Origin: Spirochaetia bacterium UBA5763
Lineage (GTDB): Bacteria; Spirochaetota; UBA4802; UBA5550
Reading direction: 5' to 3'
Length of the DNA: 64,000 nt
NCBI GenBank assembly: GCA_002418835.1
Contig: DIEX01000031.1
Coordinates: 141,137 to 205,136 of the forward strand
Part shown: positions 8,766 to 18,316 of the stretch, piece by piece
Layout of the letters: the number at the start of each line of letters is the position of its first letter
Numbering within the stretch: the first letter of the stretch is position 1
Program-made: the position numbers and the translations under genes
The notes under the pieces: generated by a model
The model's input: the letters and a program-made list of their open reading frames with translations, nothing else
The model's database searches: none
Told to the model about the DNA's origin: nothing

Positions 8766-11453
8766 ATGGATCTTAAAACTTATTTAAAGAAAATAATATT
8801 TGCCATGCTGCTGTTAATAATGGCGCACAGTTGCGTTCATGCTTCAGAAAAAAAGAATGTTCTGATATTGAATTCATATCACCAGGGTTATAAATGGACA
8901 GATGATGAAGTGCGGGGCATTGTCAATGGCCTATTTCCTGAACAGGACAATATTAAAACATATATTGAGTACATGGGTACAAAATGGAACTTCAGCAGCG
9001 AATACTTAAAAGAACTATGTATTCTGTATAAAAAAAAGTTCAACCAGGTAAACTTCGATGTAATAGTATCTACAGATGATGATGCTTTTAATTTTCTTAA
9101 AAAATACCGTGATAGTGTGTTCGGTAGAGTACCGGTAGTTTTCTGCGGACTTAACTGGGTAACCCCCGGGAAATTGAGCGGTATGGGGAGCGTCACAGGC
9201 GTTAACGAAACTACTGATATTTCACTAAATTTGTATCTTATGATGAAGATTCATCCTGAAGTAAAGAGGATATATGTAATAATTGATTCCACAACAACAG
9301 GGATTTCAGTATATAATAAACTCATTGAAATAATGCCTCAGTACAGCGGCAGGATTGAGATAATACCTTTGTATGACCTTCCAATGAAGACTCTTATTGA
9401 CAGGGTCTCTTCCATTGAAAGTGATTCTCTTGTCCTGCTGACTATTTTCAGCAGGGATGGTTCCGGGCAGTTTTTTGAGTACAATGAATACTCTGAAATT
9501 ATAACCGGTAATAGCAGAGTTCCGGTCTACGGCCTGTGGGATTTTTATCTTGGCCACGGAATTCTCGGGGGTAACCTGGCAAACGGATATTCGCAGGGCA
9601 TCACAGCCGGGAATATTGCTTTAAGGGTACTTAATGGCGAGTCAGTGGAAAGCATTCCTGTGATTCTGGATAGTCCCAATACTTACATGTTCGATTTTTT
9701 TCAGATGAAGAGGTTCGGGATTGGAAGAGATCTGATCCCCGCAGCCAGTACGGTAATAAATGAGCCTTCGTCTTTCTACTCTGTGAATAAAAAGATCTTC
9801 AGTTTTATTATAGCATTAACTTTTGCATTAACGATTTTTTCAGTGGTGCTGGTGTTAAATATTCGCAGGAGATATATCGCGGAAAAATCGCTGAAGGAAA
9901 GTGTTGAGCAGTACAGTACACTTGTGAACAACCTTAATGTCGGGGTATTCAGGAGCAACGGGGTTCCTGATGGGTGCTTTATCCAGGTTAATCCTGTTAT
10001 GATAAAAATATTCGGATATGATGACAGGGAAGAATTTATAAAAGTTCCAGTCAGAGACCTGTACCAGGACCCTTCCGGAAGAGATAATTTTTTAAATAAC
10101 CTGAAAGATTTAAAAACAATAAACAATATTGAACAGCAGATGAAGAGGAGGGATGGTTCGCTGATATCTGTATCTGTTACCGGGAGCGCGGTTTTTAATG
10201 AAGACGGGACAATAAATTACGTTGATGGTATTCTTGAAGATATAACTGAAAAGAAGAGGATGGAAACGGAAATAAGGCATGCCCAGAAAATGGATACAAT
10301 AGGGACTCTTGCCAGCGGCATTGCTCATGATTTTAATAATGCGCTGGGTGCCCTGATTGGCGCCGTCAGTCTCATGGATCATAAACTCAGTACCGGTATA
10401 CCAATGACTCTGGAGAAGCAGCTTGAGTATATAGCGGTAATGAAAGAATCGGGGGACAAGGGTATCTCCATGGTTAAAAGGCTCCTCTCTCTTGCAAGAA
10501 AGAATGATTCGGATTACAGGTCTTTCAATATAAATGAGGTTGTAAAAAGAGTAGTAGCACTGCTGACGGGTGTGATTGATAAGAGCGTATCCGTAAACTC
10601 TTCGTATTACGAAGATAAGGCTTTATCAATGGGGGACCCTGCGCAGATTGAGCAGGTGCTTTTGAATCTATGCATAAATGCCGGACATGCCATGACCATA
10701 ATGAGGGCGAATCATGAGCAATGGGGCGGCTCACTGAGCATTATGATAAATAAAGTTTTTCCTGACAGGTATATTTCAAGGACTCACGCTGAAGCATCTG
10801 AAAAAGAATTCTGGAGTATATCTGTGGCCGATACCGGAACAGGGATGTCCGGAGAGGTGATAAGCAGGATATTTGAACCTTTTTTTACAACAAAAGGTGA
10901 AGGTTCAGGCACAGGACTTGGGCTGGCAATGGTTCAGAAAATCGTAAATGAGCATCTGGGGTTTATTGATGTATATTCAGAACCTGGTGTGGGGACAACT
11001 TTTAAAATTTATCTGCCGGTTTATTATGGTGAATCAGAATACAGGCCGCCCGTTATAAGCCCGGGTGATTTAAAAGGGAGCGGCAGAGTTCTGCTTGTTG
11101 AAGATGAACTACTGATTATGAAAATTGCTGAGGAGATACTGAAAGACTGCGGATATGAAGTTTACTGTGCTGATAACGGTGAAAGCGCACTTGAAATTTT
11201 CAGAGAGAAATACAATGAAATAAGTGCAGTTGTCATGGACATGGCAATGCCTGTGATGTCAGGGTTTGTGGCTTTCAGTGAAATGAGGAAAATTTCGCCC
11301 TCTGTCCGTGTGCTGATTGCGTCAGGATGCAGGCAGGACAGCAGAGTGGATGAAGTACTTTTATCTGGTGGAGCGGATTTTATTGAGAAACCATATACTG
11401 TTGAAGAACTGGCGCTGGCAGTGAGGAATCTCATAGAGACGGGGAGTATCTGA
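8766..11453 (+). CDS. Hybrid histidine kinase with ABC-type periplasmic binding domain
   Basis: An 895-residue sensor. Layout: signal anchor about 10-27; periplasmic domain of the ABC_sub_bind type about 32-320, opening with VLILNSYHQGYKWTDDE; TM about 342-366; PAS about 380-500; HisKA with His521 in GIAHDFNN; HATPase_c about 625-765 with the N-box NLCINAGHAM, DTGTGMSG and GTGLGLAM; receiver about 778-892 with Asp825 in VVMDMAMP. The fused binding domain suggests direct sensing of a small extracellular ligand, possibly an amino acid or nucleoside as in free ABC_sub_bind proteins. No separate response regulator or DNA-binding output is adjacent; the chemoreceptor lies just upstream. No good ribosome-binding site is visible before the ATG. 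Confidence 0.9.
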   Translation: MDLKTYLKKIIFAMLLLIMAHSCVHASEKKNVLILNSYHQGYKWTDDEVRGIVNGLFPEQDNIKTYIEYMGTKWNFSSEYLKELCILYKKKFNQVNFDVIVSTDDDAFNFLKKYRDSVFGRVPVVFCGLNWVTPGKLSGMGSVTGVNETTDISLNLYLMMKIHPEVKRIYVIIDSTTTGISVYNKLIEIMPQYSGRIEIIPLYDLPMKTLIDRVSSIESDSLVLLTIFSRDGSGQFFEYNEYSEIITGNSRVPVYGLWDFYLGHGILGGNLANGYSQGITAGNIALRVLNGESVESIPVILDSPNTYMFDFFQMKRFGIGRDLIPAASTVINEPSSFYSVNKKIFSFIIALTFALTIFSVVLVLNIRRRYIAEKSLKESVEQYSTLVNNLNVGVFRSNGVPDGCFIQVNPVMIKIFGYDDREEFIKVPVRDLYQDPSGRDNFLNNLKDLKTINNIEQQMKRRDGSLISVSVTGSAVFNEDGTINYVDGILEDITEKKRMETEIRHAQKMDTIGTLASGIAHDFNNALGALIGAVSLMDHKLSTGIPMTLEKQLEYIAVMKESGDKGISMVKRLLSLARKNDSDYRSFNINEVVKRVVALLTGVIDKSVSVNSSYYEDKALSMGDPAQIEQVLLNLCINAGHAMTIMRANHEQWGGSLSIMINKVFPDRYISRTHAEASEKEFWSISVADTGTGMSGEVISRIFEPFFTTKGEGSGTGLGLAMVQKIVNEHLGFIDVYSEPGVGTTFKIYLPVYYGESEYRPPVISPGDLKGSGRVLLVEDELLIMKIAEEILKDCGYEVYCADNGESALEIFREKYNEISAVVMDMAMPVMSGFVAFSEMRKISPSVRVLIASGCRQDSRVDEVLLSGGADFIEKPYTVEELALAVRNLIETGSI

Positions 11454-11456
11454 AGT

Positions 11457-11487
11457 TTCCGCGCCTCCATGTTTTAAAGGCGCGGAA
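11457..11487. terminator. Convergent hairpin
   Basis: TTCCGCGCCT at 11457-11466 pairs perfectly with AGGCGCGGAA at 11478-11487, with an 11-base loop. It sits between the convergent kinase and CoA-transferase genes. No U-run follows on either strand, so its strength as an intrinsic terminator is uncertain. Confidence 0.5.
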
Positions 11488-11494
11488 CAGATTA

Positions 11495-13213
11495 TTAATT
11501 CCTCATACTATTGATCCAGTTCAGTCTGAAATTTTTACCGGAAACTACAGCCTTGTCATATATTTCGACCATGCCATCTTCCGGAAGGTTTATCCTGGCT
11601 TCACTGTTCGCAATAATATCTCTCTCAACATTAATCCCGGGAGCCACACTTACAAGTTCAAGGCCTTTTTCTGTCAGTTTGAATGCTGCAAGGTGTGTAA
11701 CATAATAAACTTCTTTTCCTGCTTTCAGCGCCTCCTTCGCAGAAAAGGTTATTTCATCCACTCTTTTCACAAATTTTGGAATACCTGGTTCAATAACAGT
11801 AAGCTCATTGTTTTTGATCCTGATTTTACTTTTTGCCATGAAGGCTCCGACAAATATTATTTTTCTCGCATTAGCCACGAGGTTCAGAAATCCTCCAGGA
11901 CCGATGTAATTTTTTGCTCCTTCAGCTTTTTTAGAAACATTTACATTCCCCTCCTCATCAACCTGAAGTGTCCCGAGAATTGTTATGTCGAGATTCCTCT
12001 CAACAAGGTGAAACATCTCAGCTGAACTCATCAGTTTTTTCGGATTAAATGCAAGCCCGAAGAAAAAACCGGGAGCCGGTGTGCCTCCATAAATCCCTGT
12101 TTCAAGCATGAAAGTAAGTTTGTCCCCGATACCTGACTGCATTATCTGTCTGCTCACCTCCTGCGGGAGTCCGTAACCTATTACACAATGAGCCTCGGGC
12201 TGTGATATGTCAGAAAATATAGAAGCTGCCTGTCTCGCAAGTATCAGGTCTTTTTCACTCCTTTCGGGATCTGCTTTTAGAACAGCATTGAGGGCTTTTA
12301 TTTTAGCTCTGGCTTTCTCTATATTGCCTTCGCCTCCGGGAACAAGTTCCTTCCACGGTTTTCTCTGCTCCACTGTTCCTGTTATATCGTTTGTGGGATT
12401 GACTACAATTGCATCGATGTATTCCGCTTTTATGTAAATTGCTGATTCATCCTTCGGAATAATTTTTGTAACCGTAACAATTGAAACTCCGCCGTTTCTC
12501 TTCGCAGCAAGCACCGCCTCTTTTGCCTCAGAATATATCACGGCCTCCTTAACATAGATATTGCCCTCTATGTCTGCTGAGGGGGCAATAACCACTGCCG
12601 CATTAACAGCGGGAATCCTGTACTTCAGCCTGTCTCCATCTACTTCAACAAGCTGTTCTCCAAGGCCCGGGATCACCTGTGATCCTGCTCCAACACGGGG
12701 GTCCATGAATGTGCCCACTCCGACTTTGGTTGTGATATAATCTCTACCCTGGCCCTGGGCTTCTGCGAGATGAGCAATTACCCCCTGCGGGAGTACGCCA
12801 AGTATACATTCGCCCGCTTCGGCAAGAGCAAGCTGGGCTCTTGCTGTCTCAAGGTGGCCTGAAATAAATTCAGTATTAAGACCTTTAAGGCCCACATCTT
12901 CCACACTTCCCGGTATCTTTCCACGGGCGCCTGCTCCACCTGCTGTTATCACAGTGAGATTTTTCGGCGAACCTATGGATTTGTATCTGTGTCCTATTGC
13001 GCTCCAGAGAATCGCAGGGCGTGCGGAAACAGTCATACCCATCCCCATTAAACAGGCGTTATCCGGAATAAGCGCCACAGCATCGCTGGCGCACATGAAT
13101 TTAGGATTATCAACACCGGGGTGATAGTTGAAATTAAAGTTGCTTATTTTCTTTTTCCATTTCAGGAGTTTAACAACTGCTATTGCTGTATTTATAGATT
13201 CATTAATAAACAT
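11495..13213 (-). CDS. Family I CoA-transferase, fused alpha/beta subunits
   Basis: A 572-residue protein with both CoA-transferase domains in one chain, as in propionate CoA-transferase and YdiF-type acetoacetate:CoA transferases. The N-terminal half carries an AGGAGARGKIPG glycine-rich segment. The C-terminal half carries LETGIYGGTPAPG, in which the Glu corresponds to the catalytic residue that forms a glutamyl-CoA intermediate. The enzyme moves CoA between short-chain acyl donors and acceptors. AAAGGAGGA precedes the ATG. It lies 20 bases downstream of a MaoC-type gene, so the two are co-transcribed. The exact acids cannot be deduced. The first ~25 residues extend beyond the usual domain start. 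Confidence 0.85.
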   Translation of the reverse strand: MFINESINTAIAVVKLLKWKKKISNFNFNYHPGVDNPKFMCASDAVALIPDNACLMGMGMTVSARPAILWSAIGHRYKSIGSPKNLTVITAGGAGARGKIPGSVEDVGLKGLNTEFISGHLETARAQLALAEAGECILGVLPQGVIAHLAEAQGQGRDYITTKVGVGTFMDPRVGAGSQVIPGLGEQLVEVDGDRLKYRIPAVNAAVVIAPSADIEGNIYVKEAVIYSEAKEAVLAAKRNGGVSIVTVTKIIPKDESAIYIKAEYIDAIVVNPTNDITGTVEQRKPWKELVPGGEGNIEKARAKIKALNAVLKADPERSEKDLILARQAASIFSDISQPEAHCVIGYGLPQEVSRQIMQSGIGDKLTFMLETGIYGGTPAPGFFFGLAFNPKKLMSSAEMFHLVERNLDITILGTLQVDEEGNVNVSKKAEGAKNYIGPGGFLNLVANARKIIFVGAFMAKSKIRIKNNELTVIEPGIPKFVKRVDEITFSAKEALKAGKEVYYVTHLAAFKLTEKGLELVSVAPGINVERDIIANSEARINLPEDGMVEIYDKAVVSGKNFRLNWINSMRN

Positions 13214-13233
13214 ATATTCCTCCTTTATTATAT

Positions 13234-14112
13234 TTAATTCTGCGGTGTAAAACGGTATTCGCCGTTTTTAAGAACATATTTTCCAAGGCTGTTGATCGCA
13301 TTAAACACGATACGGTCTTTCTCGCCGGAATCGTATCCGATAATCGTGATTTCATCCCCCGGAAGTACCGGAGTGGCAAATCGCATCGAAATACCCTTCA
13401 TCCTTGTCATGTCGCCATTGCATACTTCATCAAGGAGACAATTTGCTGTCATTGCTGCTATGCATACGCCATGCATAACTGTTCCGGGGAGACCTGCAAG
13501 CCGTGCAAGGAACGGACTTGTGTGAATAAAGTTGGAATCACCGGAAACTTTTGCATACTGAAGAGGCTGTTTCTTTACCGTGCGGAATTTTTTTCTGAAG
13601 AGTTCGTGGTCATATATTTTTTCGTTTCTTCTGCCGATTCTCTCTCTGCGTCTCCCCCGGATTATAAAAACTGTATGTGCCTCGGCAATTCTGCTGTTAC
13701 CGACAGAAGCAATAGTTTTAAGATCAATCATCTCGCCTGCTGATGAATCTGTTATATTATCTATGCTCATATCCACATCGATGATATCCCCCTCATGTAT
13801 GTGACCAAGCCACTCAATTGTCTGCTGGCCGTGAACAAGTTTCAGGAGGTTCAGCTTGAGTTCTTTATTTACGAGAAAATATTTGAACATAGGGTATAAT
13901 AGACGGGAGAGGTAGAATGGAGGAACAGTGCAGTTTTCACCTCTGTATCTCACTGGATTATCCAGGGTGGCTTCCACGTAAGAGTATATGTCATTGCGGG
14001 TAATGGGCCCTATGCGGCTTGTGATCCTGTGGCCGATCATTCCCCTGTTGATTCTTTCAGCCCGTATATTTCTCAGCATTGCAATGAATAACGGAATATT
14101 ATTCAGTAACAA
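13234..14112 (-). CDS. MaoC-like (hot-dog) acyl dehydratase/hydratase
   Basis: A 292-residue protein with an N-terminal hot-dog-like half (about 20-150) and a C-terminal MaoC half with the hydratase-2 motif YAKVSGDSNFIH followed by MHGVCIAAM. The Asp and His of this motif are the catalytic pair in R-specific enoyl-CoA hydratases. It probably hydrates enoyl-CoA or dehydrates 3-hydroxyacyl-CoA. The start is TTG: a perfect AGGAGG lies six bases before it and no ATG is in range. It is translated just ahead of the CoA-transferase gene, suggesting a shared short-chain acyl-CoA pathway. Confidence 0.75.
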   Translation of the reverse strand: MLLNNIPLFIAMLRNIRAERINRGMIGHRITSRIGPITRNDIYSYVEATLDNPVRYRGENCTVPPFYLSRLLYPMFKYFLVNKELKLNLLKLVHGQQTIEWLGHIHEGDIIDVDMSIDNITDSSAGEMIDLKTIASVGNSRIAEAHTVFIIRGRRRERIGRRNEKIYDHELFRKKFRTVKKQPLQYAKVSGDSNFIHTSPFLARLAGLPGTVMHGVCIAAMTANCLLDEVCNGDMTRMKGISMRFATPVLPGDEITIIGYDSGEKDRIVFNAINSLGKYVLKNGEYRFTPQN

Positions 14113-14272
14113 GTTGAACCTCCTTTTATATTATTTTTTAATATAAAAGTAACGGGTCACTGATGCTGTTTTCGCATTGAATTATGATTTTATATACCGG
14201 AAAGTATTCCAGAATTATGATTATGCATAGTTTAACTGTTGTTAAGCGGTATTTTTTTATAAAGATGGATGC

Positions 14273-15406
14273 TCAGGCATGTTTTCTGCTTTTATCCCGG
14301 AACTGCGCGGGGGTCATTCCGTGAAATTTATAGAAAGCATTGTAGAACGAGGTTACTGTGTTAAATCCCACGGCATAAGAAACACTGAGTACAGAACGTT
14401 TGTGGTCTTCCAGGAGATAATTCTCTGATTCACGTATACGGTATTCATTGATGAATGTGTTGAAGTTTTTATTAAGCCTTTCATTCAGAATCTGAGACAA
14501 CTGGTATGGTGTGATATCAAGTTCATCAGCAAGTTTCCCCAGTGTTATCTCCTCGTCGCAGAAAACTTTTTCATTCTCCATAAGGTATGTCAGCCTTTCA
14601 AGCACGCTTTCGACATCTATTCTGTCAATCCGGGATGTTGAGTACCGGATCTTCAGCGCCTCTTCCTTAATATGACGGATATATCCGGGGTATCTCCATT
14701 TAAGCAGAAGTATTATGTAAATTTCACATGTCATAATCGCTGAAATTGTTTTAATAATTACAAGATAATATGTGCCGCTTTGCAGAACCAGTTTTACAAC
14801 AAGAAATCCTGTTATATAAATAATGATCATGGCAAAGTTGAATGCCACAATCATTATTGAATATAATGTAGTAGTCCTTTCGATCAGCATCTTTTTTCTG
14901 TAGATCCTGACAGCATCTCTCCCGACGGCAAAGGCATATCCGCATATAATTGTCACAATTGAGAGAACTATGTAAGGGTATGGGGGAAAGACTTTCGACT
15001 GACCACGGAGGCCTACAAAAGTCTGAAGCAGTTCAAGCTTTTCATCCCCGCTTTTAATATAAAAAGGGGCCAGTACTATCAATATGATTATTACAGGGAT
15101 AAAATGGCAGAGAGAGGATCTCCTGAACCTGAAATTATCCCTTGTGAGTATCTGGTAGTAGAAATAAAGAAAAGGTGCCGAAAGATAGAGAAATGGTACA
15201 TGTACCAGCGCCAGGTGAGGGTGGATGAAGAGAAATCCGGAAATCATAAACCCGTGATATATCTGCCAGATTCCAAGAGAGCATAAAAAACCGAAAATCA
15301 GAAAATGCGCATCTGTGCGCTTTCTTTCCACCAGATGGGCAGTGGCCATCGCGAGAGATAAACACCCTCCGAAAAGCGTGAAAAATTTAATTATCTCTGT
15401 CAGCAT
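14273..15406 (-). CDS. Membrane-anchored AraC-family transcriptional regulator
   Basis: A 377-residue protein. The N-terminal ~235 residues hold about seven hydrophobic segments (7TM-like sensor). The C-terminal ~100 residues are an AraC/XylS DNA-binding domain with two helix-turn-helix motifs: DELDITPYQLSQIL, and VGFNTVTSFYNAFYKFHGMT with the family hallmark FYNAFYKFHGMTPAQFR. Such fusions sense a signal at the membrane and bind DNA directly. They are frequent in Leptospira-type spirochaetes. Flanked on both sides by MaoC-type genes on the same strand, it is a candidate regulator of that acyl-CoA cluster. Confidence 0.88.
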   Translation of the reverse strand: MLTEIIKFFTLFGGCLSLAMATAHLVERKRTDAHFLIFGFLCSLGIWQIYHGFMISGFLFIHPHLALVHVPFLYLSAPFLYFYYQILTRDNFRFRRSSLCHFIPVIIILIVLAPFYIKSGDEKLELLQTFVGLRGQSKVFPPYPYIVLSIVTIICGYAFAVGRDAVRIYRKKMLIERTTTLYSIMIVAFNFAMIIIYITGFLVVKLVLQSGTYYLVIIKTISAIMTCEIYIILLLKWRYPGYIRHIKEEALKIRYSTSRIDRIDVESVLERLTYLMENEKVFCDEEITLGKLADELDITPYQLSQILNERLNKNFNTFINEYRIRESENYLLEDHKRSVLSVSYAVGFNTVTSFYNAFYKFHGMTPAQFRDKSRKHA

Positions 15407-15513
15407 TCAGTTTTATGATTCCGGAATATAATAACGCTATATAACTTAATTTATACAAATATTAAAAAAAAGCAATAAGTTCTTTAATCAATTGTCCGGC
15501 GGATTATACATAA

Positions 15514-16437
15514 TCATGATTCTGGAAAGAAGATGTTCCGGCATAGAGTTGTTTTTGCTTTTAAATTTTCAATCTGCCCCTGTATACAGGGTCTCGGATT
15601 ATCACCGCAATATGTGTCAAATCTCAGCCTGTTATGTTGTACTTTTAATTTAATCAGGTATCTGCTGTCGAGAAAGAGCGGGCCTTTGAATGCAAGGTCG
15701 ATCCGCAGCGGTGAATCCTTTTCATGCCGGGGGAGCTGCCGTATTGTATCAGCGCAGACCCACATTGCATGTGCTACATCACGTTTCAGCCCGAAAAGGG
15801 GTGCTGCAAGCCTGGATATGTGAATCGGATTGTAGTCACCTGTTATTCGCGCGAACCGCTTTCCAATATTTTCAGGAATGTATGATTCGGCGTGTTCTTT
15901 ACCGTCATAAATCGGTTTAATTATCTCTGAATGGGGTGATGGTGAATACATTGTGCCATAATTCCCTTTTTTCAGCCATGTTGTTATGCTTTCCCACAGC
16001 CTTTCACCATCACTTTTCAGCAGAATTATAAAATCAAATTCGATTCCCTGTTTAACAATACGTTTTTCACCCGTCATGACTTCAAGTGTTAATGGCTCAT
16101 TATCATCAATGGGCCTGTGACGAATAATATGATTCCGCAGGTGAAGTGAACCGATAAGCGGGATCGGAAATTCTTTCCGGCTCAACAGATGCATATACAG
16201 AGGTGATGCAAGAACATGGGGGTAAAGTACCGGAAGTTTCCCGTCATTTTTCAGGCCGCAGACCTCCCTGTAACGTATAAGGTTGTCGGGATCAGGTGTT
16301 ATGTTCTCCATTCTCCCGAGCAGACGGGGGAGGGGTGATTCGTAAACTTTTCCCGGTCTGCGGGTAAGAATTATTCTCGCGTAATTCGCCAGTGATGAAG
16401 GTTTTTTACTGAAAGAGAGAATCTTGCGGCTGTTCAT
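15514..16437 (-). CDS. MaoC-like hot-dog protein, second copy
   Basis: A 307-residue protein related to the gene at 13234-14112. The C-terminal half has ARITGDYNPIHISRLAA and a later HAMWVCAD, matching the hydratase-2 fold with Asp and His in place; the N-terminal half is a degenerate hot-dog domain. An enoyl-CoA hydratase or 3-hydroxyacyl-CoA dehydratase role is likely. I start at the second ATG because AGGAG lies seven bases before it; an ATG at 16455 would add six residues. It follows the FN3 lipoprotein gene by 28 bases, so it may be the last gene of that operon. Confidence 0.7.
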   Translation of the reverse strand: MNSRKILSFSKKPSSLANYARIILTRRPGKVYESPLPRLLGRMENITPDPDNLIRYREVCGLKNDGKLPVLYPHVLASPLYMHLLSRKEFPIPLIGSLHLRNHIIRHRPIDDNEPLTLEVMTGEKRIVKQGIEFDFIILLKSDGERLWESITTWLKKGNYGTMYSPSPHSEIIKPIYDGKEHAESYIPENIGKRFARITGDYNPIHISRLAAPLFGLKRDVAHAMWVCADTIRQLPRHEKDSPLRIDLAFKGPLFLDSRYLIKLKVQHNRLRFDTYCGDNPRPCIQGQIENLKAKTTLCRNIFFPES

Positions 16438-16465
16438 ATGAATGCTCCTGTGCATGATTTTTAGT

Positions 16466-18286
16466 CTACCAGATTACATAAATATCTTCTGCCGAAGTAA
16501 AAGCACTGGATGTTACTTCATTAAATGCCTGAACTTTGTAGTGATGGATTACACCCCATCTTAAGTCTGAATCAGTAAATGTTATACCATCAGTGGATGT
16601 AAGGTCTTTCCACGAAATGGAATAAACATCAATTTTACGCTGGATTCTATAAAAAACTGCACCTTTCGCAGCAGTCCAATTGATAGTAATATGTTTACTG
16701 CTTTTATCATAGTTCAGAGTTAAACCGGTTGGTGTTGCGAAAACAGTATTACCCGTTGCGTACGAACTCCTGTCGCTCTCACCGCTGACATTTACAGCAG
16801 TTATCCTGTAGTAATATGTTTTACCCACAAAGATTGACGGGTATTCATCTGTATAAGATAATCCTGTCAGACCTGATGCTATGAGGTTGTATGTGCCGTC
16901 TGCGGATTCTGCCCTGTAGAGTCTGTATGACTCAGCTCCTGCTGTTGAAGACCAGTTTAATATTATTAGAGCATCAGTTCTGTTTGTTGTGGCCTCAAAT
17001 CCCGCCGGTACTGCCGGGATTTGAGGCATGGCATATCCTTCATCTGAAATACTTTTATAGCTTTCAACAGAATCAATTCCGGAACTCCATGCTGTCACTT
17101 TGTAAAAATAATGCGTAACAGGATATGGCGGTTTATCAATGAAAGATGTCATTAATATTTTATTAACACCGGATACAAGTGTATATATGCCGTTTATCGT
17201 TTCGCACCTGTATACAGAATACCCTGAAGCTCCGTTTACGGGAGACCATGTTAAAGTAACTGTGTCGTAGTTTCCATCTGAAGCTGCGACATTAATTGGA
17301 GCAGCTGTCTGAACAGGTGCGCCGGATTCTATTTTACCTGAAACGCCAATGCTTCTTTCACTTTCCCCGCCGGAGCTAAGTGCTGTAACAATATAATAAT
17401 ACGTTACATCAGGTAAAGCTGTTACATCTTCAAAGAGAAGTTCTGTGATATTTTCAGCAATGATAGCATATTCCCCTGCTGTGCCCTTTTCATCCGGCGC
17501 CCTGTAAATATTATAGGTTACATCTTTTAGTGATCTGTTCCATGTGACTTCGACTTTGTTGCCGTAAGTTCCATAAGTTGCTTTTAAGCCTGTGGGGGAA
17601 GCCGGTACATCCTCAAGAGCTATGCCATGAACTGGTTCACCGGGGTCACTTTCACCTTCAGAATTTATAGCTATAACCTGGTAGTAATACTTTTTATCTC
17701 TTGTGAGTAAGGATTCATCTTTATATTCTGTCTGTGTCGATGGTAAATCCGCAGCAAGTCCGGTATATGTACCGTCAGGTGAATCTGACCTCAGCACTTT
17801 GTATGAATCAGTTTGCGGTACAGAAGACCAGTCTATTGTAATATATCCTATTTTATCAGATGATGCTGTTACTCTTTCCGGTGAAAATGGTTTTCCTGTA
17901 TGAGCAAATCCCATGGCATCGATACTGGGGGAGCTCCATGTTGTTCCACTCCCTGCGGCAACCTTGTAGTAGTAAACCCTGTTAGGTGTAACTTTATTAT
18001 CTATGTAATACAGGGTTTTGATGTTCGATGCCACTACGCGGAACTGGTCCCTGTTATCAACCGATTTGTAAATGACGTAATATTCGGCTCCGTCAGCGGC
18101 ATCCCAGACAACTTTAACACTGGAGTTAAATTCACCTTCAGTTGCTGTGATTCTGGAGGGAGTGTGAGGTGCTCTCCCCGCGCCGGGATCTGCACTGTCA
18201 CCGCTCTCTCCCCCTCCGCAGGAAAAGGATAAGGCAACTGCTGCAACCAGTGGCATCAGAAATATTTTAAAATTTATAAGTTTCAT
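16466..18286 (-). CDS. Fibronectin type III repeat lipoprotein
   Basis: A 606-residue lipoprotein with lipobox LSFSC (Cys23). A short Gly/Asp/Pro-rich linker is followed by six FN3-like repeats of about 85-100 residues filling the whole protein. Each has the pattern P-x-G-x-x-A, then a Trp-containing strand (VTWNR, LTWSPV, INWTA), Y-x-V/I-Y-R/K and YYYKV/YYYRI. No catalytic domain is present, so it probably acts as a surface adhesin or scaffold exposed from the outer membrane. Downstream in the same operon come a MaoC gene and upstream a FadL-like porin. GGAGAGGG precedes the ATG. Confidence 0.85.
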   Translation of the reverse strand: MKLINFKIFLMPLVAAVALSFSCGGGESGDSADPGAGRAPHTPSRITATEGEFNSSVKVVWDAADGAEYYVIYKSVDNRDQFRVVASNIKTLYYIDNKVTPNRVYYYKVAAGSGTTWSSPSIDAMGFAHTGKPFSPERVTASSDKIGYITIDWSSVPQTDSYKVLRSDSPDGTYTGLAADLPSTQTEYKDESLLTRDKKYYYQVIAINSEGESDPGEPVHGIALEDVPASPTGLKATYGTYGNKVEVTWNRSLKDVTYNIYRAPDEKGTAGEYAIIAENITELLFEDVTALPDVTYYYIVTALSSGGESERSIGVSGKIESGAPVQTAAPINVAASDGNYDTVTLTWSPVNGASGYSVYRCETINGIYTLVSGVNKILMTSFIDKPPYPVTHYFYKVTAWSSGIDSVESYKSISDEGYAMPQIPAVPAGFEATTNRTDALIILNWSSTAGAESYRLYRAESADGTYNLIASGLTGLSYTDEYPSIFVGKTYYYRITAVNVSGESDRSSYATGNTVFATPTGLTLNYDKSSKHITINWTAAKGAVFYRIQRKIDVYSISWKDLTSTDGITFTDSDLRWGVIHHYKVQAFNEVTSSAFTSAEDIYVIW

Positions 18287-18316
18287 AAATCCCTCTCCTG
18301 CTGACAGTTTTTCATT

